Source: Teredinibacter turnerae T7901 (GTDB lineage Bacteria; Pseudomonadota; Gammaproteobacteria; Pseudomonadales; Cellvibrionaceae). From it: a stretch of DNA of 64,000 nt. The stretch spans positions 3,717,125 through 3,781,124 of the forward strand of contig NC_012997.1 of NCBI RefSeq assembly GCF_000023025.1, written 5' to 3'. A program made the translations under genes and the position numbers. Below the pieces are notes generated by a model. It was not told the DNA's origin, searched no databases, and saw only the letters and a list, made by a program, of their open reading frames with translations. Positions 1-9,177 of the stretch are shown one piece after another (position 1 is the first letter of the stretch; every line of letters starts with the position of its first letter).

Positions 1-1
1 G

Positions 2-1036
2 GATTACGATTGCGCACCAACTGCAGCCCGCGCCGAACTGATACCCACTGAAATCATCTCCGGTCAAGCGCTGGTTACTGCTGGCGATCAGGTGCAGTTT
101 AACTCTGGAGTAAAAAATGCGGGCGCAGGTCGATCCAATAACTTCCGTGTAATCTGGAGGATAGACGGCATCGAAGTATCCTCCGCGATACACGCAGACG
201 TACCACCCGGTGCGGAAGTCACAGATGGCGAAAGCGATTTCACCTGGACGGCGACGAGTGGTATTCACACAATCAGCTTCTCAGTCGACACCGATGATCG
301 AGTGAACGAAATTGATGAAACGAACAATACCCGCGAGCTCAACATTGCTGTTCAGGAGGCCTCTATTGATTTGGCGGTAAGCCCTATTCAAGCCCCAGAC
401 AGGACACATATGCCGGGCGATCAAATACGGCTTAGGTCCTCGGTTATGAATAACGGCACCACCGAATCAAATGGCGCTACCGTCGTCTGGAGAATCGGCG
501 GCGTCACCCAAGCAGAAGCAAACTTTGCTTCAATTCCTGGAGGTGCGACAATTCGCAATGCAAAAACCGAATACGTTTGGACCGCACCGGCACAAGTCGG
601 CAGTTACGATATTACCTTTTCAATCGAAAACACTGTACCCGACTTGGATTTTGACCGCAGTAATAACAGCTTCACTCGCCTGATAACAGTAGGTTCCGGC
701 CGCGCAGCACTGCGCCCAACCGATATTGAATTTTCTCCACAAGTTGCGGTATCTGGCGAACAGATAACATTTAACGCGGGCGTTAAGAATTTGCAAAATT
801 TCAGGTCGCCACCTTTCCATGTGCGTTGGCTGGTTGATGGAACAGATATTGGTGCCGGTGGCCCGCACCCAGGCGTTGGGCCTGGAGAAACAATTTATGG
901 AGGGCCAAACACGTTTATCTGGACAGCACAACCGGGCGAACACACGATCAGTTTTGAGGTGGACTCTGAAAACGAGGTGGACGAACTCGGGGAAGATGAC
1001 AATGTGGCAGAGGTTGTAGTCACAATCGCAGAATAA
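2..1036 (+). CDS. CARDB-repeat protein, C-terminal part (truncated by window edge)
   Basis: The reading frame is already open at the first bases, so the gene begins upstream of the window and only about 344 codons of its 3' end are seen. The visible protein is three tandem beta-sandwich repeats of about 105-115 residues. Each has the pattern of CARDB/APHP adhesion-type domains: a 'GxxVxFxxxVxNxG' strand, a 'WxIDG' or 'WLVDG' strand, a 'FxWTA' strand, and a 'HTISFxVDxxxxVxExxExNN' ending. An Asp/Glu/Asn-rich turn closes each repeat, which is common in surface or secreted proteins. The catalytic or anchoring part, if any, lies outside the window. CARDB repeats often sit in cell-surface adhesins or as spacers in secreted hydrolases; which applies here cannot be decided. 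Confidence 0.8.
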   Translation, partial: DYDCAPTAARAELIPTEIISGQALVTAGDQVQFNSGVKNAGAGRSNNFRVIWRIDGIEVSSAIHADVPPGAEVTDGESDFTWTATSGIHTISFSVDTDDRVNEIDETNNTRELNIAVQEASIDLAVSPIQAPDRTHMPGDQIRLRSSVMNNGTTESNGATVVWRIGGVTQAEANFASIPGGATIRNAKTEYVWTAPAQVGSYDITFSIENTVPDLDFDRSNNSFTRLITVGSGRAALRPTDIEFSPQVAVSGEQITFNAGVKNLQNFRSPPFHVRWLVDGTDIGAGGPHPGVGPGETIYGGPNTFIWTAQPGEHTISFEVDSENEVDELGEDDNVAEVVVTIAE

Positions 1037-1621
1037 TATGTCGTCCGAGCAGGCTCTTGCAAAAGGGCCTGCCTAACCCGCATGAGATTAACAGGTTAAA
1101 CATAGAGCTTGTCAAACGGACTTATCTTTTTCACTCCTCGGGAGAGCATTAATTTCCATTGAGAAATACGTCGCAAGAGTTTGCTGGATGCTGCGGTTAT
1201 AAAAACACGAAAAATGACATGCATCACGTTTCGAAATTTATACCAGCATATTTATTTCCAATTTGAACTAGAAATCAAATATTACATATCAAATTTCTGC
1301 CGCAACGAATAACCATAACATTATTTTGATTACTGGCACTTGTTAACACCTATTTTGGCGCTCTGTTAATAGAAACCTTAAAAAACTCCGACTATGATGC
1401 GGTCGTATAGCGCGGCCCGCAGTATTCGCTGTCATTTTATTAATACTAAAGTTTGTAAAATGCACATGTCGAAGCTGTCTGTACAAGCTGTCTTTAATAG
1501 CAAGCACACTCTAATTCACAGCGTAGGCCGCTCAATCGTTTGCAGACCAAGTTTCGACGAATCAAATCTATCACCCCCTTAAAACGCCTCTAACTAGAGC
1601 ATAAGAACGAGGACACTCACC
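1037..1621. other. Intergenic region upstream of the PL11 lyase
   Basis: This 585-base, AT-rich stretch has no convincing gene. It should hold the PL11 promoter. The leader ends in AACGAGGACAC just before the start codon; the same 11 bases precede the GH5 endoglucanase start at 11174. I could not place -35/-10 boxes with confidence. Confidence 0.5.
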
Positions 1622-4333
1622 ATGCCTTTATCTACCAAACAGCTCCTGCGCGCACTCTGTTGCGCAGCGACACTACCCGTTGTTACGGCCATCGCGCCCC
1701 CGGTACACGCCCAATTTAAAATGGAAAATCTCGACCGCGGCGCTTTGGCCGCCGTCAGGGACGATGGCAGTGTACTGGTGAGTTGGCGCTGGCTCGGGCA
1801 GGACCCGGACGATACCGCCTTTAATTTGTATCGCAACGGTACGAAATTAAATGTGAACCCAATTACAGGTCAAACCAATTGGGTCGATGCCAATGGCTCT
1901 GCAAATAGTACCTACGAGCTTGAGCCGGTGATCAACGGCGCAGCGCAAAACAAGTCGCCCGTAACCGTATGGAACAGTACGTTGAAGCGTATTCCACTGC
2001 AACGTCCGGCGGGAGGCAGCAACCAAAGTGGCAGCTACAGCTATAGCCCGAACGATTTGAGCGTGGGCGACCTGGATGGGGATGGGCAGTATGAGGTCCT
2101 GGTAAAATGGGATCCATCAAACGCAAAAGACAACTCGCAAAGCGGCTACACTGGCAACGTTTATATAGATGCTTACGAGCTCGATGGGTCGTTCTTATGG
2201 CGGATCGACCTCGGCAGAAATATTCGTGCAGGTGCGCATTACACCCAATTTATGGTGTACGACTTTGATAGCGACGGCCGCGCAGAACTCGCCGTGAAAA
2301 CCGCGGACGGCACTCGCGATGGGCTCGGCAATACTATCGGCGACCCCAATGCGGACTACCGCAACAGCGGCGGCTACATTCTCTCTGGCCCTGAATACCT
2401 TACCATGTTCAATGGTGAAACCGGGGCCGCCATGCAAACCATCGATTATGTTCCCGCTCGCGGCAGCGTTTCCAGCTGGGGAGACAATTACGGCAATCGC
2501 GTCGACCGCTTCCTCGGTGGCGTCGCTTACCTGGACGGCCAAAATCCAAGCCTGATCATGTCGCGCGGCTACTATACGCGTACAGTAGTGGCCGCCTGGG
2601 ACTGGTACAACAACCAATTTCATCAGCGCTGGGTTTTCGATTCCAACAATGCAGGCAGCGCAACACGAGGGCAAGGTGCTCACAGTTTGACGATTGGTGA
2701 CGTGGACAGCGACGGCCGACAAGAAATTGTATTCGGTGCTATGACCATCGACGACAACGGTACCGTGTTAAGCAACACCGGATTATGTCATGGGGACGCG
2801 CTCCACCTGTCCGATATGAACCCCAATAATCCAGGGCTGGAAGTGTTCATGGTGCACGAATCCCCCTCGTGTTATAACAATCGCGGTGTAGAAATGCACT
2901 CCGCCGATAGCAGCCAGATTTTGTGGAGCTACAGTGGCGACGGCGACGATGTGGGGCGCGGCCTGGCGATGGATATCGACCCGCGTTACCCAGGTTACGA
3001 GGCATGGGCCTCACGCGGCGGCCTGTTCAGTGCAACTGGCCAGACTATTTCCTCCAGCCGCCCTTCGCAAATCAACTTCGGTATCTGGTGGGATGGCGAT
3101 TTGCTGCGTGAAATTCTCGATAGCAATTACATCAACAAGTGGAACTACACCAGTTACAACACGACCCGCTTATTGAGCGGCGGCAACTATAGCGCCAGCT
3201 CGAATAACGGCACTAAATCGACCCCTGGGCTTTCTGCAGATATTCTCGGAGACTGGCGCGAAGAGGTGATCTGGCGCAACAGCAACAATTCCGAACTTCT
3301 GGTATTTACGACACCCTACGAGAGCAACTACCGCCTGCGCACGCTCATGCACGATCCGCAATACCGTGTCGCAATCGCCTGGCAGAATGTCGGTTACAAC
3401 CAACCTCCACACCCAGGCTTTTTCCTCGGCGACGGTATGTCATTCCCGCCTCAGCCAAATATTGAAATTGTTGGCGGTGAGCCGCCGGTCGAGCCTACCG
3501 GTACCGTTATTCAGGAGTTTGGTACCGGGTTCTGCGCATACGATGGCACCGTCGATGCCAATAACGGGGGATTCAGTGGCGCTGGCTTCACAAATACCGA
3601 TAATGTTCTCGGCAGTGCAATCGAATGGCAGTTTACCGTGACCAGCGCCGACAACTATCCATTGCGCTGGCGCTACGCTAACGGTGGGGATACTGCCCGA
3701 GGCGGGCGCCTACTACTTAACAACGCAAGTATTGAAGAAATCGCATTCTCACCGACATCTTCCTGGACCAGTTGGTCGTCCGACGGCACCAGCGTATGGC
3801 TGAGCGCGGGCACCTATCGCGCCCGTCTGGAAGCCACTACATCCAGTGGCCTGGGAAATATTGATTACTTTGCGATCGACAGCGAAGCCGCCATAGCTGC
3901 AGACTGTAATCAAGGCACCAGCAGTTCGTCTTCCAGCAGTTCTAGTTCTAGCTCCAGTAGTTCATCGAGCTCCACCAGCAGTTCTTCCAGCTCGAACAGC
4001 TCATCGTCTTCCAGCTCGAGCAGTTCATCCAGCAGCTCGTCGAGTTCCAGCAGCAGTTCCAGCTCAGGCGGTACTGGCAGCGATATCACCGCAACAGTTA
4101 ATATTAATAACGACTGGGGCGGCGGCTACTGCGCCTCTGTACTCCTCGAAAATACAGCGTCCAGCCCTGTGACCTGGGAAGTCGGCGTTGATGTTGAGGG
4201 AACGGTGAGCTCGGCCTGGAACGCCGAATGGGAGCAGGTGGGCACTCAACTTCTGTTGTCCGGCGTTAGTTGGAATAGTGTCCTCCAGCCCGGCCAGAGC
4301 ATTGAGTCCGTTGGTTTTTGTGCGAACCGCTGA
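1622..4333 (+). CDS. Secreted rhamnogalacturonan lyase, family PL11, with CBM35-like and CBM2 modules
   Basis: The predicted enzyme cleaves the rhamnogalacturonan-I backbone of pectin by beta-elimination outside the cell. Order of parts in 903 residues: signal peptide (about 1-30, ending VHA), PL11 catalytic propeller (about 31-625, opening 'MENLDRGALAAV', with repeated calcium-type loops such as 'DLDGDGQYE', 'DFDSDGRAE' and 'DVDSDGRQE'), a CBM35-like beta-sandwich (about 640-770), a roughly 50-residue serine linker, and a C-terminal CBM2 (about 825-903, 'NNDWGGGYCA' to 'FCANR'). The CBM35-like module is a clear paralogue of the one in the PL10 lyase at 36779. ATG at 1622 follows the purine-rich GAGGAC. 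A hairpin terminator lies downstream. Family assignment is strong; exact substrate fine structure is not known. Confidence 0.93.
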   Translation: MPLSTKQLLRALCCAATLPVVTAIAPPVHAQFKMENLDRGALAAVRDDGSVLVSWRWLGQDPDDTAFNLYRNGTKLNVNPITGQTNWVDANGSANSTYELEPVINGAAQNKSPVTVWNSTLKRIPLQRPAGGSNQSGSYSYSPNDLSVGDLDGDGQYEVLVKWDPSNAKDNSQSGYTGNVYIDAYELDGSFLWRIDLGRNIRAGAHYTQFMVYDFDSDGRAELAVKTADGTRDGLGNTIGDPNADYRNSGGYILSGPEYLTMFNGETGAAMQTIDYVPARGSVSSWGDNYGNRVDRFLGGVAYLDGQNPSLIMSRGYYTRTVVAAWDWYNNQFHQRWVFDSNNAGSATRGQGAHSLTIGDVDSDGRQEIVFGAMTIDDNGTVLSNTGLCHGDALHLSDMNPNNPGLEVFMVHESPSCYNNRGVEMHSADSSQILWSYSGDGDDVGRGLAMDIDPRYPGYEAWASRGGLFSATGQTISSSRPSQINFGIWWDGDLLREILDSNYINKWNYTSYNTTRLLSGGNYSASSNNGTKSTPGLSADILGDWREEVIWRNSNNSELLVFTTPYESNYRLRTLMHDPQYRVAIAWQNVGYNQPPHPGFFLGDGMSFPPQPNIEIVGGEPPVEPTGTVIQEFGTGFCAYDGTVDANNGGFSGAGFTNTDNVLGSAIEWQFTVTSADNYPLRWRYANGGDTARGGRLLLNNASIEEIAFSPTSSWTSWSSDGTSVWLSAGTYRARLEATTSSGLGNIDYFAIDSEAAIAADCNQGTSSSSSSSSSSSSSSSSSSTSSSSSSNSSSSSSSSSSSSSSSSSSSSSSSGGTGSDITATVNINNDWGGGYCASVLLENTASSPVTWEVGVDVEGTVSSAWNAEWEQVGTQLLLSGVSWNSVLQPGQSIESVGFCANR

Positions 4334-4466
4334 GCAAGCACTATAATGCAGTAGTCAGGAGGTGCAATGTTGTCGGGTTAAAACATGGCCATGTGCGAAC
4401 GGGTAAGGTTCAATTGTTAAACTCTGATTGACACGAGCCCAGCGACAACATCCTCTCAATTTCAAT

Positions 4467-4492
4467 AGCCCGGCGCAGCAGCCGGGCTTTTC
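4467..4492 (+). terminator. Rho-independent terminator after the PL11 lyase
   Basis: An 8-bp GC-rich stem (AGCCCGGC / GCCGGGCT) with a 6-base loop is followed by TTTT. It lies about 130 bases past the stop codon of the PL11 gene. Confidence 0.8.
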
Positions 4493-4575
4493 ATTTCTAG
4501 CAACTTCGTTTGCCTCCTTCAATGTGACGATAACCCACAGGCCGAGGCAACCAGGACTTTTTGGAGACTCATCGC

Positions 4576-5352
4576 ATGCTGAAAGCAGGGATATTTCTGG
4601 ATATGGAAAATCTCAATATGAATGGAGGCTGGGGGATGCGATTCGACGTGATTCGCAAGCTTGTGGAAGCCCAGGGAACAACTGTTCTCCGCGCCAACGT
4701 CTATATCGCGGTAGATAATGCGCGGGAAAAATACGATTTCGAGTACCGGGAAAAGGCGCAGGCTCGACGGGACAAAATGCGGCTCGCGGGATTCCATATT
4801 GTTGAAAAAGAAATTCGTCGCTTTACCAACGCCGACGGGACTCAGAACATCAAAGCCAATGCTGATCTCGACCTCGCCGTTGATGCCATGCTCCAGGCTG
4901 AAAACCTGGACTACATCCTGTTAGGAACGGGCGACGGCGATTTCCTCCGCTTAGTCCGCGCGTTACAAAGCAAAGGTAAGCGTGTGGATGCCGTTGCAAT
5001 ACACAATGTCAGCGGTGAACTGCGGCGAGAGGTCGACTATTATTTTCATGGCGCGACCATTCCCGGATTACTGCCGATAAAAAATGATCCGAAAAAAATC
5101 CGCCATCGCGGTGTGCTGGACTATGTCAATGAAGAAAAAGGTTTTGGTTTCTTATCGATAAGAACCGGCTACCAGTTGACCGATATCGAGTCCGGCATTT
5201 TTTGCCATATTTCTCAACTAACAGAAGACGGAATGGGCGTGAGCAACGACCGTTTTTCTGCGTTGGCCTCGAACAATGCGGTTATTGAATTTGACAAGAT
5301 AAAATCGGAACGCGGCGGGTTCCAGGCAGAAAATGCACTTGTCTACAAGTGA
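4576..5352 (+). CDS. NYN-domain (LabA/DUF88-type) protein fused to a cold-shock-like domain
   Basis: Residues about 1-165 form a PIN-like NYN domain. It has the acidic signature 'FLDMENLN' near the start, 'ADLDLAVDAM' in the middle and 'LGTGDGDFLRLVRAL', the Asp-rich pocket expected of a metal-dependent RNase. Residues about 180-258 look like a cold-shock/S1-type OB fold: 'GVLDYVNEEKGFGFLS' and 'IFCHISQL' match the RNA-binding strands of CspA-like domains. A role in RNA binding and cleavage is inferred from this pairing. I chose ATG 4576 because GGAG sits 9 bases upstream; a TTG at 4561 is in frame but lacks such a site. It is a stand-alone gene converging on the diheme lipoprotein gene, with a hairpin between them. 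Confidence 0.85.
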   Translation: MLKAGIFLDMENLNMNGGWGMRFDVIRKLVEAQGTTVLRANVYIAVDNAREKYDFEYREKAQARRDKMRLAGFHIVEKEIRRFTNADGTQNIKANADLDLAVDAMLQAENLDYILLGTGDGDFLRLVRALQSKGKRVDAVAIHNVSGELRREVDYYFHGATIPGLLPIKNDPKKIRHRGVLDYVNEEKGFGFLSIRTGYQLTDIESGIFCHISQLTEDGMGVSNDRFSALASNNAVIEFDKIKSERGGFQAENALVYK

Positions 5353-5404
5353 ATGAGCGAGTGTAAGTGAATAAAACAATTAGCGCGCAAATTAATCAAC
5401 GAGG

Positions 5405-5430
5405 AAACAGGTGCACTATTGCACCTGTTT
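5405..5430. terminator. Bidirectional-type hairpin between convergent genes
   Basis: A perfect 11-bp inverted repeat (AAACAGGTGCA / TGCACCTGTTT) with a 4-base loop lies between the ends of the NYN gene and the diheme lipoprotein gene. A-rich and T-rich stem ends suit termination in both directions. Confidence 0.65.
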
Positions 5431-5466
5431 GCCTGGGTAGCTTATTTATACGCTCTGCACCACGTT

Positions 5467-7227
5467 CTAATACTTCTTAACCACCAGTGATTCTACGCCG
5501 GTAAGTTCGCCTTCAGGTACATTTTGCCAGACGTTATCTAAAGGCGCGATGTGCGCGTCGCGACCGTAAATAAAACTCTGCTCGTCCACAATCACCTTAT
5601 ACGCCTTATTGAGCTCCAAAGCCCGCTCTGGCGATGGCAGCAATAGCTCGCCTATATTGCCGTGCAGCGCTGTGATTTTAGCGGGAATTAACTCGCCTTC
5701 AGCGTCAAAAAACTTCGCGATAACTTCATTGTTGGTGCGGAATTCGTTGGCAGATTTATTTTGCTTCAAATACTCAGTGTACTCCCAGGTTCCATCCGCC
5801 CACTGAGGCTCCATAATGCCCGCCAAACCACGCTGACTCCAGTGCGACCAGCCCGCTTGTGGATAGCTGCTGGCGACACGGCGGGGAAATGCAAAGCTGC
5901 TATCATCAGTAGCGCCAATACCTGAGTGGCAGCCCACACAAGCGACGGTTTCTTCGTAACTCTGCGGGCGTAAATCGCCATGCTTATCTTCAATAAACCC
6001 CTGATACACCCAGCCCACGCCATTGCCAAGCCCAATTTCCGGGTTGCCTTTTACGCTGCGCAAACGCTCTGGAAAGGTATCGGCTTCTTTTACTTCTGAC
6101 AGCGCCGCGTTGCGCAATTGTGAATAATTATTCCAACTCGCTTTTATGGTGTAACGCAGTTCTTTCATACGCGGCGCAAGTTTAATCTCGCCGGAATCGT
6201 CTACATCGATATAGCGCACCGTGTGCAGAAACTCTGTCCCTTCGGGGTATAAGCCCGCAGCGATGTGCAGATCGCCTGCCTGCAACAGATCACGGGCTTT
6301 GCCCACGTATTCCATGCGTCGCCCTTCAAGCGGTTTCCAGTCGTAAACCACTTCCTCAGCAACATCCAAGGTACCGTTGCGGTTTAAGTCCACGCCGTAA
6401 AGTGCTTCTTCCGTGGCGGGAATGGCAATATTTGCCCGCTTGATCATCGCCTCGACAACCGCAAAATTGAGCTTGTAAATATTGTCATCTGCAATGCCCT
6501 CGCCATTTTGGCGAAGCGCAGGCGCGAGTCGAATTAAAACATCGTCGGTGCTACCGTTAGTGGGCCAGAAGGTTCCCAGAAACGGAGTGTACGCGAATGC
6601 CCTCCATCCGGTTCGCTCGCCAGAGGGCGCGCGGTCGAAACCCTCATCGTCAAAATTGTAATAGCAGTCTGGCGTAAAACCATTCCATGTGTTATCACGA
6701 GTAAAATCCCAATTGGCAGGCACGTCTGCCATTTTTTCGGCCAGAATAATCTTGCCGTTACTGTCAAAGTAATTGGATGTTCGCACCCAATGAGTAATTT
6801 CTTCGTCGCTGATTGCAGCAACATCTGCACTGCGATCTTTAAATAAGTTTGTCCACTTGTTTTCCTGCGTTACCGGTCTAAAGCCGTACTCAAGTTGCAA
6901 ATCACCGTCGTCGAGATAATTGGGTTCTCGCTCGGGCTGGTGACAGGCATAACAAGGGTTGTGAACCTCCCCATTAGACGCGCGGGTTTTGGTGTAACAT
7001 TGCGCTGGAATAAAGGCGCCTTCGTTATGCTTCACCAATGTGTTTAGCAACAAGGTATCGGTAACCACTTTACTGTGATCATCACTTCCATTTGGCTCAG
7101 GGCTGGGTGTCGCTTGCGCGACAGGCGTAGGATTGGATTGCGTTTTATCCGCATCGCCATCATCGTTACCACAGGCCTGCAATAACAAGCTCGCACTGAA
7201 TATGCTAATCACAAGAAATTTGTGCAT
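5467..7227 (-). CDS. Diheme c-type cytochrome-like lipoprotein of unknown function
   Basis: The 586-residue product begins with a lipoprotein signal (lipobox LLQAC near residue 19) and a low-complexity Asp/Pro/Thr spacer. Two CxxCH haem-attachment motifs are visible: 'CYACHQ' near residue 90 and 'CVGCHS' near residue 435. Two EF-hand-like calcium loops ('DLNRNGTLDVAEE' and 'DVDDSGEIKL') lie between them. It is probably an outer-membrane or periplasmic electron-transfer or oxidoreductase protein, but I do not recognise the family. The gene is downstream of the PhoX-like gene on the same strand, with a terminator-like hairpin between, so joint transcription is possible but attenuated. Confidence 0.7.
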   Translation of the reverse strand: MHKFLVISIFSASLLLQACGNDDGDADKTQSNPTPVAQATPSPEPNGSDDHSKVVTDTLLLNTLVKHNEGAFIPAQCYTKTRASNGEVHNPCYACHQPEREPNYLDDGDLQLEYGFRPVTQENKWTNLFKDRSADVAAISDEEITHWVRTSNYFDSNGKIILAEKMADVPANWDFTRDNTWNGFTPDCYYNFDDEGFDRAPSGERTGWRAFAYTPFLGTFWPTNGSTDDVLIRLAPALRQNGEGIADDNIYKLNFAVVEAMIKRANIAIPATEEALYGVDLNRNGTLDVAEEVVYDWKPLEGRRMEYVGKARDLLQAGDLHIAAGLYPEGTEFLHTVRYIDVDDSGEIKLAPRMKELRYTIKASWNNYSQLRNAALSEVKEADTFPERLRSVKGNPEIGLGNGVGWVYQGFIEDKHGDLRPQSYEETVACVGCHSGIGATDDSSFAFPRRVASSYPQAGWSHWSQRGLAGIMEPQWADGTWEYTEYLKQNKSANEFRTNNEVIAKFFDAEGELIPAKITALHGNIGELLLPSPERALELNKAYKVIVDEQSFIYGRDAHIAPLDNVWQNVPEGELTGVESLVVKKY

Positions 7228-7263
7228 GGTGCTACCTAAAAATCTAAGTCGAAATAAAAAGAC

Positions 7264-7291
7264 AAAAAGCGGCAGGAAAACCCCGCCGCTT
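7264..7291 (-). terminator. Terminator after the PhoX-like gene
   Basis: On the minus strand a 7-bp stem (AAGCGGC / GCCGCTT) with an 11-base loop is followed by a run of T. It separates the PhoX-like gene from the diheme lipoprotein gene. Confidence 0.65.
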
Positions 7292-7329
7292 CTGCTCCAC
7301 GAATAAGTGGAGATAACTAACCAAACAAC

Positions 7330-9168
7330 TTATTTGAGTTTGGAAAAGTCGAAAGGACCTACATAACCTGCGGTTGAACGGATATCAACGGTTTCTGGAC
7401 GCTGGTAATCATCATCAACTTCGCCAAATGGGTGCTGAGTGGTCAGAGTCAGGTAGCCGAAGCCATTAATATCTTTGTACCAGTATGGAGACGTGGTTTC
7501 TGAACCATAAGGCGTGGTCGCGATGCGAGCCAAAGACTTCTTAGTGATGTCGTAAGCCCAAACCATATCGTTCGGGTGGGAGCTAGTGTCTTCGCCGATA
7601 ACCAGAATGTCGGTACCTTCTAGGAATGCGACATTGTCAGGGCTCGCAAGTCCATCGACATCACAACTATTACCTTCTAACGCGGTGCCGGTGTAGTCAG
7701 CAGATTGGCCAGCTAACAGGCCCTTCATGTTATAAGCCACATACGCTGAACCGATGGTCTCATCCAACGCCACACTCAGCGAGTAAACACCGCCGCAAGA
7801 AATTTCTTCTACCTGAATATCGCCTTTTTCATCAGACATACCTTTTGCTACTTCAGACATTGCAACATAGAGTTTGCTATCGCGCGCGTTAAAAGTGATG
7901 CCTTCTTCCTTACGGAATTCCGAAGTTCCGCCCATCATTGCGGCGTATCGGCGAGTTTCCAGACGCGAAGCTAAAACGCCGTCTGCCGCATCAACAGAAC
8001 CAGAACCATCAATGTCTTTCAGTTTCAAACATTCAGTGACTTTGTCACCGTTAACGGTAACGGCGGTGAAGCCCGCAGTAGGACAGCCACCATCAACGGC
8101 TGCTTCCGTGTCGAACACGTCCGAGAATAAAGGTTTAGCCGCAACCACTTCACGAACTTGTTCGTTCGAGGCGTGACCAAGATCAATCCAGCTGATCACT
8201 GCTTCACCAAGCCCCTTTTCGGAAGTCTGGTGCCATTTCGCAGCATATAAAGTACCGGCACTAAGGTCTTTCGCTGTGTCAGCAACGAACATAAACAAAC
8301 CAACGTTGGTGCCGTCATCAGACAAATAGACTGTTTTCTCGTCCGGCATGACGTAAGCAAGCTCATGGGCAAAACGCCCCATCGCGTAGTGCTTCATATA
8401 AACCGCTTCACCGGCGTCGTTAACCTGTACTTCTGGCGTCCAACCGTAGTAGTAAGGGCTGTTTTTACTGGCATCGCCCGCCCAAAAGTAGTTGCTGACT
8501 TCATCGTAGTACTTGCCGCCAGGGTTACGTGCATCTGGTTCGTATTCTTCGGAACCCAGGTGCGATTCCCAAGGTGTAGTCATACCGGCACAATGGGTGA
8601 AACCGCCAAACTCAGCGGCCTGACTTACAAATTGCAGGGTGCCTTCTTTCGCGCTCAGTTCGCCATTCGCGTCTTGTTCTAGTTCGTTGATGTACATCGC
8701 ACCAACAGAACATTCAAACTGAGAAACCATGTAGAGTTTGTCGTTCTTCTGCAGAATACTGAAGTGATCCAAACCGGAGCCTTGACCGCCTTCGGTCCCG
8801 TTACACATATAGTCTGACTCATCTTCATTTTTGATGACGTTATCTTGGTAGTCTTTTACACGGCCATAGACTTCACCGTTATCTTCATCACCGGTGTACA
8901 GCAATGTGGTGTAATCGATATTTTGCATTTCGCCACCCACTGAGACTTTAGTGGAGGTGCGAATGGTGTTCTTTTCGGTGTCTGTAACTGCAGGCGCAAC
9001 TTCATAGAAGGTGATGTCGTTGGTGTATGCGTCATTACCGTCCTGGCCAGGCTGACCGTTGGTGCCGTCGGTACCGTTAACGCCGTCTTTACCGTCGTCG
9101 CCGCTACATGCGATCAGGGTGGCTGAACAAATGGCCATCATAGCCAGATATAGTGCTTTTCTTTTCAT
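7330..9168 (-). CDS. PhoX-family (DUF839) phosphatase-like lipoprotein
   Basis: PhoX enzymes are calcium/iron-dependent alkaline phosphatases releasing phosphate from organic esters outside the cytoplasm. Family motifs are clear: 'CAGMTTPWESHLGSEEYEPD' in the first half, 'MGRFAHELAYV', then 'SPDNVAF' and 'IGEDTSSHPNDMVWAYD' near the C-terminus. The N-terminus is a lipoprotein signal (lipobox LIAC) followed by a short collagen-like Gly-X-Y stretch ('GKDGVNGTDGTNGQPGQDG'), probably a flexible stalk. I chose ATG 9168, which has AGGTG upstream, over an in-frame GTG at 9177. A possible Pho box lies about 140-170 bases upstream. The outer-membrane lipoprotein location is inferred. Confidence 0.88.
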   Translation of the reverse strand: MKRKALYLAMMAICSATLIACSGDDGKDGVNGTDGTNGQPGQDGNDAYTNDITFYEVAPAVTDTEKNTIRTSTKVSVGGEMQNIDYTTLLYTGDEDNGEVYGRVKDYQDNVIKNEDESDYMCNGTEGGQGSGLDHFSILQKNDKLYMVSQFECSVGAMYINELEQDANGELSAKEGTLQFVSQAAEFGGFTHCAGMTTPWESHLGSEEYEPDARNPGGKYYDEVSNYFWAGDASKNSPYYYGWTPEVQVNDAGEAVYMKHYAMGRFAHELAYVMPDEKTVYLSDDGTNVGLFMFVADTAKDLSAGTLYAAKWHQTSEKGLGEAVISWIDLGHASNEQVREVVAAKPLFSDVFDTEAAVDGGCPTAGFTAVTVNGDKVTECLKLKDIDGSGSVDAADGVLASRLETRRYAAMMGGTSEFRKEEGITFNARDSKLYVAMSEVAKGMSDEKGDIQVEEISCGGVYSLSVALDETIGSAYVAYNMKGLLAGQSADYTGTALEGNSCDVDGLASPDNVAFLEGTDILVIGEDTSSHPNDMVWAYDITKKSLARIATTPYGSETTSPYWYKDINGFGYLTLTTQHPFGEVDDDYQRPETVDIRSTAGYVGPFDFSKLK

Positions 9169-9177
9169 CGATTTCAC

